This document shows positions 16,682 to 24,212 of a DNA stretch of 64,000 nt, piece by piece. The number at the start of each line of letters is the position of its first letter. Position 1 is the first letter of the stretch. A program made the translations under genes and the position numbers. A model generated the notes under the pieces. It was not told the origin of the DNA, did no database searches, and saw nothing but the letters and a program-made list of their open reading frames with translations. The DNA comes from Herbidospora solisilvae (GTDB taxonomy: Bacteria; Actinomycetota; Actinomycetes; Streptosporangiales; Streptosporangiaceae): NCBI RefSeq assembly GCF_009901565.1, contig NZ_WXEW01000004.1, positions 310,001 to 374,000 on the forward strand. The letters are read 5' to 3'.

Positions 16682-17614
16682 CTATTTTGCCGCTTCCCGG
16701 GCTCGCCGGGCATCCCTTCGCTCCTCGAATCGCTTCGCGGTGACCTCGAGGTTGTCGAGGAACTCGGCGAGCTCCTGGCGGGCCTTCTCGCCCTCGGGGT
16801 CGAGGCCCTCCTTCTCGAAGACCCTCCACTGCCGCAGGACCGGCATCAGCACCTCGTCCTTGTGCGAGCGCAGGTCGTAGATGCCGGCGTGGGCGATCTG
16901 CATGGACATGCGGGCGAACCCGGCCATGCCCGCGCCGGGCATCTGGAAGCTCTTCACCACGTCGGTGATGGCGCGCATGGTCTGGTTCGGGTCGAGGTCG
17001 AGGGCCGCGCCGAGGAGGTTGCGGTAGAAGAGCATGTGCAGGTTCTCGTCGGCCGCGACGCGGGCCAGGATGCGCTCGCACGTCTCGTCGCCCGACGCCC
17101 TGCCGGTGTTGCGGTGGGCGATGCGGGTCGCCAGCTCCTGGAAGGAGACGTAGGCGAGCTGCTGCAGCATGGTGCCGTATTCGGTCTGGAACCCGGCCTC
17201 CATGTGCGCCATGCGGGCCCGCTCCAGCGTCTTGGGGTCGAGGGCGCGCGAGGCGATGAGGTAGTCGCGGATGACGATGGAGTGGCGGCCCTCCTCGGCC
17301 GTCCAGCGCCCGACCCAGGTGCCCCACGCGCCGTCGCGCCCGAAGGTGGTCGCGATCTCGTGGTGGTAGCTCGGCAGGTTGTCCTCGGTCAGCAGGTTGA
17401 CCAGCAGGGAGGTGCGGGCGACCTCGGGGATCGTGGAGTCTTCCGGCCGCCAGGCGGTGCCGCCCAGAATTCCGTCGAAGGTCCGCGCGTCGTCCCACGG
17501 GACGTACTCGTGCGGGAACCATTCCTTGGCCACGCCCAGGTGCCGGTTGAGATTCTCCTCGACGACGGGTTCCAGCTCGATGAGGAATTCCGTCTGCGTC
17601 AGTGCGCGCGCCAT
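16682..17614 (-). CDS. Acyl-ACP desaturase (DesA-type, di-iron)
   Basis: 310 residues, ferritin-like. Both iron-binding pairs are present: E107-E-G-R-H111 on one helix pair and D189-E-N-L-H193 on the other, plus the glutamate helices EFLIELEPVVEENLNRHL and FQTEYGTMLQQLAY. It introduces a cis double bond in acyl-carrier-protein-bound fatty acids, setting membrane fluidity. Relatives are the soluble plant-type desaturases found in mycobacteria and Streptomyces. The promoter carries two adjacent inverted repeats (17633-17661), suggesting tight repression by a TetR-type fatty-acid regulator. DUF1349 follows. Confidence 0.92.
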   Translation of the reverse strand: MARALTQTEFLIELEPVVEENLNRHLGVAKEWFPHEYVPWDDARTFDGILGGTAWRPEDSTIPEVARTSLLVNLLTEDNLPSYHHEIATTFGRDGAWGTWVGRWTAEEGRHSIVIRDYLIASRALDPKTLERARMAHMEAGFQTEYGTMLQQLAYVSFQELATRIAHRNTGRASGDETCERILARVAADENLHMLFYRNLLGAALDLDPNQTMRAITDVVKSFQMPGAGMAGFARMSMQIAHAGIYDLRSHKDEVLMPVLRQWRVFEKEGLDPEGEKARQELAEFLDNLEVTAKRFEERRDARRAREAAK

Positions 17615-17632
17615 CTCAGCTCCCCACTTAAC

Positions 17633-17661
17633 TTACGTTTTCGTAACCTACGCTACCGTAG
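17633..17661. promoter_or_regulatory. Double operator upstream of the desaturase
   Basis: Two perfect inverted repeats stand side by side: TTACG-TTTT-CGTAA (17633-17646) and CTACG-CTAC-CGTAG (17648-17661). Each has 5-bp arms and a 4-base spacer. Their centres are 15 bases apart. The pair lies 19-47 bases before the desaturase start. A dimeric repressor of the TetR class is the likely ligand (inference). Confidence 0.7.
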
Positions 17662-17747
17662 CTTTGTGGTGAAAGGTGCGAGCCCGCGCACAAGCCGACG
17701 CCCCAGTTCTTGTAGATACCGGCGCTTGCCGAGGTAGTGTGCGGCTC

Positions 17748-18353
17748 ATGCCCAAAGGTGCCCGCGTCTGGATCGGTCTGTCGGTCGGCCTCCAGCTGAT
17801 CTGGACCCTGCCTCTGACCGTCTTCATGTACGTCCTGTGGACGAACGGCGGGCCGCAGGTCAATCTGACCATGTCCATCGTCTTTGGAACGCTCTCCCTC
17901 GCCGTGGTCGTGGCGCTCGCCCTGACGATCGCGGCGTGGCGGCGTACCGACGCCCGCGAACGCGCGCTGCGCGAGAGCGGCCTGCGCGCCGAGGCGGTGG
18001 TGACCGACGTGGTGCCGACCGGCGTGCGCGTCAACAACCAGCTCATGTACCGGCTGGTCGGGCACGTGCCCGACGTGCCGGGCATGGAGCTGCGGCAGTC
18101 GACCATCTGGCCGGTGCCGCCGGGCACCCGCCTGACCGTCGCCTACAGCCCCGACCGCCCGGGGAGGCCGCTCATCCTCGACGACCTCAAGTCGCTGGCC
18201 CACCGCATGCGCGTCGGGCCGGTGCCGCCACTGGCGACGGGCGCCGACGCGGTCATCCAGCGGCTCACCCAGCTCGACCGGCTGCGGCAGTCGGGCGCCA
18301 TCTCCGACGAGGAGTTCGACCGCCTGAAGTCCGACGTCATGGACGGCCAGTAG
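17748..18353 (+). CDS. SHOCT-domain membrane protein
   Basis: 201 residues. Two hydrophobic segments (about 9-30 and 42-63) are followed by a soluble beta-rich part (RAEAVVTDVVPTGVRVNNQLMYRLVGHV, of the DUF3592-like kind) and a C-terminal SHOCT motif: IQRLTQLDRLRQSGAISDEEFDRLK. SHOCT is a short oligomerisation or binding helix pair seen in many unrelated membrane proteins. The ATG at 17748 lies 7 bases after the hexamer TAGTGT, so a leaderless transcript is likely. Its last 17 bases overlap the convergent hydrolase gene. Function unknown. Confidence 0.77.
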   Translation: MPKGARVWIGLSVGLQLIWTLPLTVFMYVLWTNGGPQVNLTMSIVFGTLSLAVVVALALTIAAWRRTDARERALRESGLRAEAVVTDVVPTGVRVNNQLMYRLVGHVPDVPGMELRQSTIWPVPPGTRLTVAYSPDRPGRPLILDDLKSLAHRMRVGPVPPLATGADAVIQRLTQLDRLRQSGAISDEEFDRLKSDVMDGQ

Positions 18354-19260
18354 CTCCCGTGTGCGCGCGGATCACCGAGATCACCAGGGCGGTGGTGCGG
18401 GCCAGGTGGGTGCGTCCGTCGGGCAGCCGCGCCGCCGGGCTGATGTAACCGCGCCGCCCCATGTGGGTGGCGGGGTCGAGCCGGTGCACGGTGACCTTCC
18501 CGGCGCGCACGGCCCGGTTCCAGCCGCTGCCGCGCAGCAGTCGCCAGCGCTGCGGGAACATCCAGACGGACACCCGCTCGATGACGTCACCGCCGCTGGT
18601 GACGCGGTGCAGCCCGCAGGCCCGGGTCAGGTCGTTGGCGCCGTTGTGGAACCCGCCGATGGTGATCACCAGGATCGGGACCCGAAGCCGCGTGTGCAGC
18701 TCCTCGACCGCGCCGGTCGCGACCTGCGCGCCGCCGCTGTAGCCGAGCAGCACCACCGGCGTGCCGCTACCGGGCCGGTGACCGGCGCGGCGCAGGTGCC
18801 CGGCGATCTGACCGCCCACGGCGCGGTTGTACAGCGGACGGTAGCGGCGGTCGGCGGCGACGAAGACCTGCATGACGTTGTGCAGGAACAGCAGCAGCCC
18901 GGCGTGGTGCCGGATCCACTCCCACACGGGCCGGTCGGCGAGCGGGTCGGCCAGCGGCGAGTAGGGCTGCACCTGACCGAGCACCCGCAGCTCCGGCGCG
19001 CCGTCGAGCAGGGCCTGGACGAGTTGCCCCCCGTCTCGCGTGTCGCGGAAGCGCCGTTTCCCGATGCCGTCGAGATAGACCAGGTAGGCGGCCGGAGGAC
19101 GGGCCGGGTCGGCGCCCCGGGCGTAGGGCATGCCCGGCGGGAGGTCGGTGACGGGCGTGCGCCAGCCGGCGGTGTAGGCCAGCACCTCGTAGCGGGCGAG
19201 CAGCGCCTCCGCGAGCAGGACCGGGCCGAGCACCAGCACGAACAGCGGGACCTCGATCAT
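18337..19260 (-). CDS. Membrane-anchored alpha/beta hydrolase-like protein
   Basis: 307 residues. One hydrophobic segment at the N-terminus (VPLFVLVLGPVLLAEALLA) and then a globular domain with a nucleophile elbow VVLLGYSGGAQVATG (GYSGG). A candidate acid/histidine region lies near VTIGGFHNGANDL and THMGRRGYISP. The chain is lipase-like, but the exact family was not recognised. It overlaps the membrane-protein gene by 4 bases (ATGA) and ends the nitroreductase-patatin-glycosyltransferase run. A role in modifying or releasing a lipid product of that operon is inference. Confidence 0.66.
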   Translation of the reverse strand: MIEVPLFVLVLGPVLLAEALLARYEVLAYTAGWRTPVTDLPPGMPYARGADPARPPAAYLVYLDGIGKRRFRDTRDGGQLVQALLDGAPELRVLGQVQPYSPLADPLADRPVWEWIRHHAGLLLFLHNVMQVFVAADRRYRPLYNRAVGGQIAGHLRRAGHRPGSGTPVVLLGYSGGAQVATGAVEELHTRLRVPILVITIGGFHNGANDLTRACGLHRVTSGGDVIERVSVWMFPQRWRLLRGSGWNRAVRAGKVTVHRLDPATHMGRRGYISPAARLPDGRTHLARTTALVISVIRAHTGATGRP

Positions 19261-19721
19261 GCGGTCACCGGCCGCGCGACCAGCCGCCGGACGGCCTCGA
19301 TGGCGGCCCCCAGCCCTGCTCCGGCGACGGCCACGCAGCCCGCGGCGGCCCACCAGCCCAGTCCGGTCGTGGCGGCGAGCGGGCCGACGAGGCCGGCCCC
19401 GACCTTCACGAAGAGCAGCAGGTGCAGCAGGGGCCCGAGCAGCGGGAACGCCAGCACGGCGGCCAGCAGCAGCGGGGCGACCAGGCCGGGTGTCCAGGTC
19501 AGCGCGGCGGCGTCCGGCGCCGGCCGCACCGCTCCGGCGAGGGTCCAGGCGGTCAGCGGCCACAACGCGAACGCCGTGCCCTCGACCACGGCCCCCGACA
19601 GCAGCAGCACGACCGCGTGCGACCGCGACCCGCCGGGCCGGCGGGCGACCATGGGCAGGATGCGCCCGGCGGCCTCCGACAACCCGGCGAGCAGCAGCAG
19701 GACGACGACGGCGGGGGACAT
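19257..19721 (-). CDS. Small integral membrane protein
   Basis: 154 residues that are almost entirely hydrophobic: four to five helices, near 3-20, 35-65, 75-110 and 118-142, with short basic loops (VARRPGGSRSHAV). No family recognised. It starts 3 bases after the glycosyltransferase stop and overlaps the hydrolase by 4 bases, so it belongs to the same operon and may be the membrane partner of those enzymes. Confidence 0.65.
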   Translation of the reverse strand: MSPAVVVLLLLAGLSEAAGRILPMVARRPGGSRSHAVVLLLSGAVVEGTAFALWPLTAWTLAGAVRPAPDAAALTWTPGLVAPLLLAAVLAFPLLGPLLHLLLFVKVGAGLVGPLAATTGLGWWAAAGCVAVAGAGLGAAIEAVRRLVARPVTA

Positions 19722-19724
19722 GGG

Positions 19725-20921
19725 TCAGCGCTCCCGTCGCGCGTCGGCCCGGCGCAGGTGGTGTTCGAGTTCGTCGGCGGCGCGCAGGTGGCCGCCGGCC
19801 GCACGCTGGGCGGTGCGCAGGGTGACCGCCGCAGCCCGGAAGCGCGGCTCGCCGAGCAGGCGCCGGGCGAGGGCGCGCACGGCGTCTTCGGTGGCGTCGC
19901 GGGGATCGATCGCCAGGCCCGCGCCGAGTTCGGCGACCCGGCGGGCCACCAGCGGCTGGTCGGCGCCCTGGGGGACCACCAGCATCGGGACGCCGGCGTA
20001 CAGGGCCTCGTTGACGCTGTTCATCCCGCCGTGCGTGACGAACAGCGCGGCGCGGGCCAGCACCTCCGGTTGCGGCACGAAGCGGCGGGCGAGCACGTTG
20101 CCCGGCAGCGGGCCGAGGGCGGCCGGGTCGGTGGCCCCGGTGGCGACGACCACGGTGCCGCCCAGCGGCGCGAGCGCGGCGGCGAAGGCGCGCAGCAGTT
20201 CCGGACCGGCGTCGAACACGGTGCCCGGCGAGGCGTACAGCACCGGATCCCGCAACCCGACGGCGGGGAACGACGGGCCGGGCGGACGGGCGCCAACGCT
20301 CGGGCCGACGAACCGGTAGGACCGGTCGAAGGCGTCGGCGCCGGGCTGGAACGCGCGCGAGGTGAAGACCAGGTTGAGCGGCTGCCGCACGTTCGCCAGG
20401 TCGAGCAGGGGCAGCCCGCGGGTGTCGTGGCGGCGGCGCAGCGCCCACCGCGACCGCAGGTAGCCGCGGGCGTCGGGCAGCCGGGCCGCGGCCGAGGCCA
20501 GCAGCTCCCGCGACGCGCGGGTGGGGCTGGGCGCCTGACGGTTGAACGCGAACGTGGTGAACAGGGACGCCGCCGGCACCCGCAGTTCGCGCGCGGCGAC
20601 CGCGCCCCACGGGCAGGCCGCGCCGTGCACGATCAGGTCGGGCCGCAGCCCGCGCAGGTCGGCGAGCACCCCCGGCAGCAGGTCGAGGGTGGCGCGCGCG
20701 AGCGCGCCGAGCATCGTGAGCGGGATCGGCGGATCGGGAGGCGGCCGGTCGCCCCCGGAGTAGAGGAACACCTTCGCACCGGCGGCCCCCGCACTCTCCG
20801 CGAACGTGGGCGAGGTGTGGTAGCCGACGGAGTGGCCCCGCCGGACGAGCTCGGCGACGACCGGCAGCGTCGGGTTGACGTGCCCGTGCATGGCGAGGTT
20901 GACGAACGCGACGGTGCTCAT
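19725..20921 (-). CDS. MGT-family (macrolide-type) glycosyltransferase
   Basis: 398 residues, GT-B fold, family GT1. The N-terminus VAFVNLAMHGHVNPTLPVVAELVRRG is the acceptor-domain signature with its catalytic His12. The C-terminal nucleotide-sugar domain carries LFVTHGGMNSVNEALYAGVPMLVVPQ and then ADQPLVARRVAELGAG, as in macrolide and glycolipid glycosyltransferases. It would transfer a sugar from a nucleotide donor to a small hydrophobic acceptor in the cytoplasm. It overlaps the patatin gene by 4 bases. Acceptor and sugar are unknown. Confidence 0.9.
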   Translation of the reverse strand: MSTVAFVNLAMHGHVNPTLPVVAELVRRGHSVGYHTSPTFAESAGAAGAKVFLYSGGDRPPPDPPIPLTMLGALARATLDLLPGVLADLRGLRPDLIVHGAACPWGAVAARELRVPAASLFTTFAFNRQAPSPTRASRELLASAAARLPDARGYLRSRWALRRRHDTRGLPLLDLANVRQPLNLVFTSRAFQPGADAFDRSYRFVGPSVGARPPGPSFPAVGLRDPVLYASPGTVFDAGPELLRAFAAALAPLGGTVVVATGATDPAALGPLPGNVLARRFVPQPEVLARAALFVTHGGMNSVNEALYAGVPMLVVPQGADQPLVARRVAELGAGLAIDPRDATEDAVRALARRLLGEPRFRAAAVTLRTAQRAAGGHLRAADELEHHLRRADARRER

Positions 20922-21814
20922 CGCACGACCTCCGAACGGGCGGACGCAGCCAGGCCGTAGAGGCCGGGCCCGCTCACGCGCAGACCGTCGAGGAAGCGGC
21001 CCGCCGCGCAACGGGCGGTGTCGATCAGCCGCTGGGCGTGGCGGAAGTCCCACGGCGCGGGCCAGGAGTCGACGCCGGTCGGCAGCACGACCGTCGGAAC
21101 GCGGCTCGCCGCCTCCTGGAGGTCGCGCTCGATCTGGTGCCGCCACAACAGCAGTCCCGCCCTGGTGGCGACCGCGCCGGCCCGGTGCGGCAGGCCGGCC
21201 GCGGACGGCGGCGGGCTCATCGGCCCGGCCGACAGCACCAGCACACTCGCCGCCCCGGCGCGCTGGGCGGCCAGCACCGGAAGATAGGCGACCACCCCGC
21301 CGTCGACGAGCGTGCGGCCGTCGCGGTCCACCGGGGGCAGCACGCCGGGGATCGCCGCGCTCGCGAGCAGCGCGGATTCCAGGTCCCCGTGGTCGAGCAG
21401 GGTCTCGGCGCCGGTGCCCAGATCCATGGCGACCGCGGTGAAGGGGACGGTCAGGTCTTCGATGCGCGACGGCAGACCGGCCATGGCGATCAGGCCGCGC
21501 AGGCCACGGTCGGCGAAGACGCCGCCCCGCGAGGACAGGGGGCCGAACGGGAACACCTGGCGCCGCCGCGTGCGGGTCCACACGCGCTCCAGCCAGGGTG
21601 CGGCCCGGCCGGGATGGGCGGCGGCGATGGCTCCGTTGAGCGCGCCCACCGAGGTTCCGACGATCAGGTCGGGGACGAATCCCCGCTCCTCCAGCGCGTA
21701 ACCGACGCCGACCTGCGCGGCGCCGAGCACGCCTCCGCCCCCTACGGCCACCGCCACCGGGCGGGGCAGGGCGGGCAGCCCGACGGGGCCGTCGAACCCG
21801 TACACGTCTCCCAT
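20918..21814 (-). CDS. Patatin-like phospholipase
   Basis: 298 residues from the ATG at 21814. Oxyanion-hole glycines in AVGGGGVLGAAQVG, nucleophile Ser55 in GTSVG, and catalytic Asp171 in VDGG make a complete patatin Ser-Asp dyad. A hydrophobic turn follows in the C-terminal half. It has no signal peptide, so it acts in the cytoplasm on lipids. The nitroreductase precedes by 32 bases and the glycosyltransferase follows with a 4-base overlap. Overlapping genes suggest the lipase product or substrate is linked to the glycosylated lipid. Confidence 0.9.
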   Translation of the reverse strand: MGDVYGFDGPVGLPALPRPVAVAVGGGGVLGAAQVGVGYALEERGFVPDLIVGTSVGALNGAIAAAHPGRAAPWLERVWTRTRRRQVFPFGPLSSRGGVFADRGLRGLIAMAGLPSRIEDLTVPFTAVAMDLGTGAETLLDHGDLESALLASAAIPGVLPPVDRDGRTLVDGGVVAYLPVLAAQRAGAASVLVLSAGPMSPPPSAAGLPHRAGAVATRAGLLLWRHQIERDLQEAASRVPTVVLPTGVDSWPAPWDFRHAQRLIDTARCAAGRFLDGLRVSGPGLYGLAASARSEVVR

Positions 21815-21846
21815 GGTCCGTCCTCTCTCGCCGCGCACACGCGCCG

Positions 21847-22542
21847 TCAGGCCGCCTGGAGCCGCCGTCCCGCGCCCTCCACGAAGGTGACGGTCTCGTC
21901 GAGCGGGGCCCGGCCCGTGCGCGGGTGCCGCACCGTGACGTCCTCGTAGCCGATCGACAGGCCGCAGAAGAGGACGAGCCCCTCGGGGGGCGACAGCACC
22001 TCCGCGACGGTCGTGCGGTAGACCGACCAGGCCATCTGCGGGCAGCTGTGCAGCCCCTCGGCGCGCAGCAGCAGCATGACGGTCTGCAGGTACATGCCGA
22101 CGTCGGCCCATTGGGGCGGGCCCATGTCGGCGTCGATGTAGCAGAACAGGGCGGCGGGGGCGCCGAAGCACTGCCAGTTCGCGGCGGCCGCCCGCTGGCG
22201 CGACTCCCAGTCGTCGCGCCGCACGCCGAGCGCGCCGTAGCGCTCCTTGCCGAAGGCGGCCCGGCGTTCCCGGTAGGGGGACTTCAGGTCGGCCGGGTAC
22301 ATCGGGTATTCGCGCTCGTCCCAGGCGTCGCCCGCGGCCACGCGCGCGCCCGCCCGCTTCTTGAGCTCGGCCAGGGGCTCGCCGGTCAGCACGTAGACGT
22401 GCCACGGCTGGAGGTTCGACCCCGACGGCGACCACGCCGCGGCGGCCAGCACCCGCTCCAGCACCTCTCTCGGCACCTGCCTGCCGGTGAATCCGCGCAC
22501 CGCCCGTCGGCTGGTGACCGCTTCGTAGACGTTCACGATCAC
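21847..22542 (-). CDS. Nitroreductase family protein (FMN-dependent)
   Basis: 231 residues. The FMN-binding start SRRAVRGFTGRQVPREVLERVLAAAAWSPSGSNLQPW is characteristic (Arg pair and Ser/Asn/Gln). The mid region WADVGMYLQTVMLLLRAEGLHSCPQ and the end GLVLFCGLSIGYED also fit. It would reduce nitro, quinone or enoyl groups with NAD(P)H. It is first gene of the run down to the hydrolase at 18337 and is preceded by palindromes next to the MarR gene, so MarR is its likely repressor. Start: ATG at 22542. Confidence 0.9.
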   Translation of the reverse strand: MIVNVYEAVTSRRAVRGFTGRQVPREVLERVLAAAAWSPSGSNLQPWHVYVLTGEPLAELKKRAGARVAAGDAWDEREYPMYPADLKSPYRERRAAFGKERYGALGVRRDDWESRQRAAAANWQCFGAPAALFCYIDADMGPPQWADVGMYLQTVMLLLRAEGLHSCPQMAWSVYRTTVAEVLSPPEGLVLFCGLSIGYEDVTVRHPRTGRAPLDETVTFVEGAGRRLQAA

Positions 22543-22570
22543 ACCCCCATCCCGTTACATATACGACGGT

Positions 22571-22597
22571 ATCACATGTGATGGTATCAATCGATAC
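22571..22597. promoter_or_regulatory. MarR-type operator candidates before the nitroreductase
   Basis: A perfect 12-bp palindrome ATCACATGTGAT (22571-22582) is followed at once by GTATC-AATC-GATAC (22584-22597). The heptamer GGTATCA occurs twice 15 bases apart. They lie 29-55 bases before the nitroreductase start and run into the 3' end of the marR gene. Confidence 0.6.
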
Positions 22598-23048
22598 TAT
22601 GTGACGAAGGCGACTCCGCCGGATAGGCGAACCGGGTCAGCAGATCCCGCAGCACCTCGGCCTCTCCGGGCTTGAGGTGGGCGACCAGCCGCTCGGCCAG
22701 CGGCTCCGCCGCCGCCTGGGCCGCGTCGAAGAGCTCGCGGCCCTCGGGGGTGATCTCCACCGCCCGCACGCGCCGGTCACCCGGGACGGGCCTGCGCACG
22801 GCCAGCCCCATCCGCTCCAGGTCGTCGACGACCCGCATGATCCCGGCCTTGTCCGAGCCCGTCGCCGGCGCCAGGTCACGCTGCACGGTGGGCCCGCGGT
22901 CGACCAGCACGACCAGCACGGCGAAGTGCCGCAGCTCGATGCCGAGAGGGCGGAACGCCTCGGTCATCACCGCGGCCGCACGCCAGTGCGCCTGGCGCAG
23001 CAGGAGGCCGAGGGCGAACGGCCCCGAGGCGGAAGTCTCATGAGTCAT
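22587..23048 (-). CDS. MarR-family transcriptional regulator
   Basis: 153 residues. Winged helix with the family wing and dimer helices: LRHFAVLVVLVDRGPTVQRDLAPATGSDKAGIMRVVDDLERMGLAVRR and then VPGDRRVRAVEITPEGRELF. MarR proteins are ligand-released repressors. It lies between kal and the nitroreductase, with inverted repeats on both sides. Thus it could control the nitroreductase operon, itself, or the lysine genes. The sequence favours the first two, since the sites are there. Confidence 0.93.
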   Translation of the reverse strand: MTHETSASGPFALGLLLRQAHWRAAAVMTEAFRPLGIELRHFAVLVVLVDRGPTVQRDLAPATGSDKAGIMRVVDDLERMGLAVRRPVPGDRRVRAVEITPEGRELFDAAQAAAEPLAERLVAHLKPGEAEVLRDLLTRFAYPAESPSSHSID

Positions 23049-23051
23049 GAG

Positions 23052-23086
23052 ACGATATTAATCGTTACATTCTCATTCGATACTAT
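23052..23086. promoter_or_regulatory. Candidate operator upstream of marR
   Basis: ACGAT-ATTA-ATCGT (23052-23065) is an inverted repeat 3 bases from the marR start. The decamer TCGATACTAT at 23077-23086 is an exact copy of that at 22591-22600 beside the nitroreductase promoter, suggesting a shared regulator, probably MarR. Confidence 0.5.
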
Positions 23087-23451
23087 TTGGCGGGGACCAC
23101 GACCGTGCCGGTCGCCGTCGTGACCACGAGGGGCGGGTCGAGCACCTCGCTCGCCGACGGCGACAGATCGGGCCGGGCCCGGCAGACCACCCGCGCCTCG
23201 AAGGCCAGCGTCCTGCTGCGGGTGCCCACGCGGGTCACCTCGGCCGTCACCTCGACCACGTCGCCCGCGACGACCGGGGCCCGGAACTGCACGTCCTGAT
23301 AGGAGGCGAACAGGCCCTCGTCGCCGTCCATCCGGATGCAGACCTCGGTCGCGACGTCGCCGAACAGGCCGAGGACGTAGGCGCCGTCGACCAGCGAGCC
23401 GCCGTAGTGGGCGTGGGAGGCCGGCACGTAGCGCCGGTGGGTGACCCTCAT
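23083..23451 (-). CDS. kal: 3-aminobutyryl-CoA ammonia-lyase (hotdog fold)
   Basis: 122 residues. The hotdog-type chain starts RVTHRRYVPASHAHYGGSLVDGAYVLGLFGDVATE. HAHYGG-LVDGA, LFGDVATE, DGDEGLFASYQDVQF and APVVAGDVVEVTAEVTRVG are shared with the Kal enzymes of lysine fermenters. It removes ammonia from 3-aminobutyryl-CoA to give crotonyl-CoA, the last pathway-specific step. Its ATG overlaps the kamE stop (ATGA). It is the last gene of the operon before marR. Confidence 0.87.
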   Translation of the reverse strand: MRVTHRRYVPASHAHYGGSLVDGAYVLGLFGDVATEVCIRMDGDEGLFASYQDVQFRAPVVAGDVVEVTAEVTRVGTRSRTLAFEARVVCRARPDLSPSASEVLDPPLVVTTATGTVVVPAK

Positions 23452-24212
23452 TCCCGCACCAGCGCGTGGACGAGGTAGCTCGCCACCTCACCCGGTGTGG
23501 TGCCCTTGCCGAAGATGCGGTCGACGCCCAGGTCCGATGGGGTGACCGTGTCGAAGCGGGGGCCGCCCACGATCAGCAGGGGACGGCCGAGGCCGCCCGT
23601 CAGGGAGGTCGGGTAGGCCTCGGTGAAGGCGGCGGCCATCTGCTTGGTGTTGTGGATGTGGGCGCTCTTCTGGGTCACCACCTGGGAGACGAGCACCGCG
23701 TCGGCGTCCACCGCCTTCGCCTTCGCCACGAGGTCGCCGACGGCCACCTGCGCGCCCATGTTGTGGACCTCGATCTCCCGGTAGTACTCCAGGCCCTTCT
23801 CCCCCGCGAACCCCTTCACGTTGAGGATCGCGTCGATGCCGACCGTGTGGGCGTCGGTGCCGATGCAGGCGCCGACCACGACCAGCCGCCGGCCCAGGCC
23901 GGCCTTGACGGCGGTGTTGACCTGGGCCGGCGTCAGCAGCTCGAACTCCCGGCCCTCCGGCGCCACGATGCCGGCGTAGTCGATCAGGTGGGTCGCCTTC
24001 CCGTACACGATGAAGAAGGTGAAGTCGGGGCCCATGGCCTTGCTGTGCACCACGCTCGCCGGGTCGAGGCCCATCTTCCCGGCCAGTTGCAGCGCCGCCA
24101 GTTCGGCGCGCGGGCCGTGCGGGACCGGCAGGGTGAAGCTGACCTGGATCATCGCGTCGCCCGTCGTGTCGCCGTACGGGCGGATGATCTGTTTCATCGT
24201 CTCGACGGTCAC
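23448..24212 (-). CDS. kamE: Lysine 5,6-aminomutase, beta subunit (cobalamin- and PLP-binding)
   Basis: 254 residues from the GTG at 24212, which overlaps the kamD stop (GTGA); an ATG at 24197 is an alternative. B12-binding motif D120-A-H122-T-V-G125, and Lys133 in ILNVKGFAG, the position of the PLP-binding lysine (Lys144 of the clostridial beta subunit) 11 residues after the cobalt-ligand histidine. AMGPDFTFFIVYGKATH is conserved. With KamD it shifts the terminal amino group of beta-lysine (or D-lysine) from C6 to C5 by a radical mechanism, giving 3,5-diaminohexanoate. It depends on adenosylcobalamin. Confidence 0.95.
   Translation of the reverse strand: MTVETMKQIIRPYGDTTGDAMIQVSFTLPVPHGPRAELAALQLAGKMGLDPASVVHSKAMGPDFTFFIVYGKATHLIDYAGIVAPEGREFELLTPAQVNTAVKAGLGRRLVVVGACIGTDAHTVGIDAILNVKGFAGEKGLEYYREIEVHNMGAQVAVGDLVAKAKAVDADAVLVSQVVTQKSAHIHNTKQMAAAFTEAYPTSLTGGLGRPLLIVGGPRFDTVTPSDLGVDRIFGKGTTPGEVASYLVHALVRE

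Noticed and set aside
18361-20960. Long plus-strand frames opposite the glycosyltransferase and hydrolase
   Set aside because: Both minus-strand genes have diagnostic motifs and tight overlaps; the plus frames are compositional shadows.
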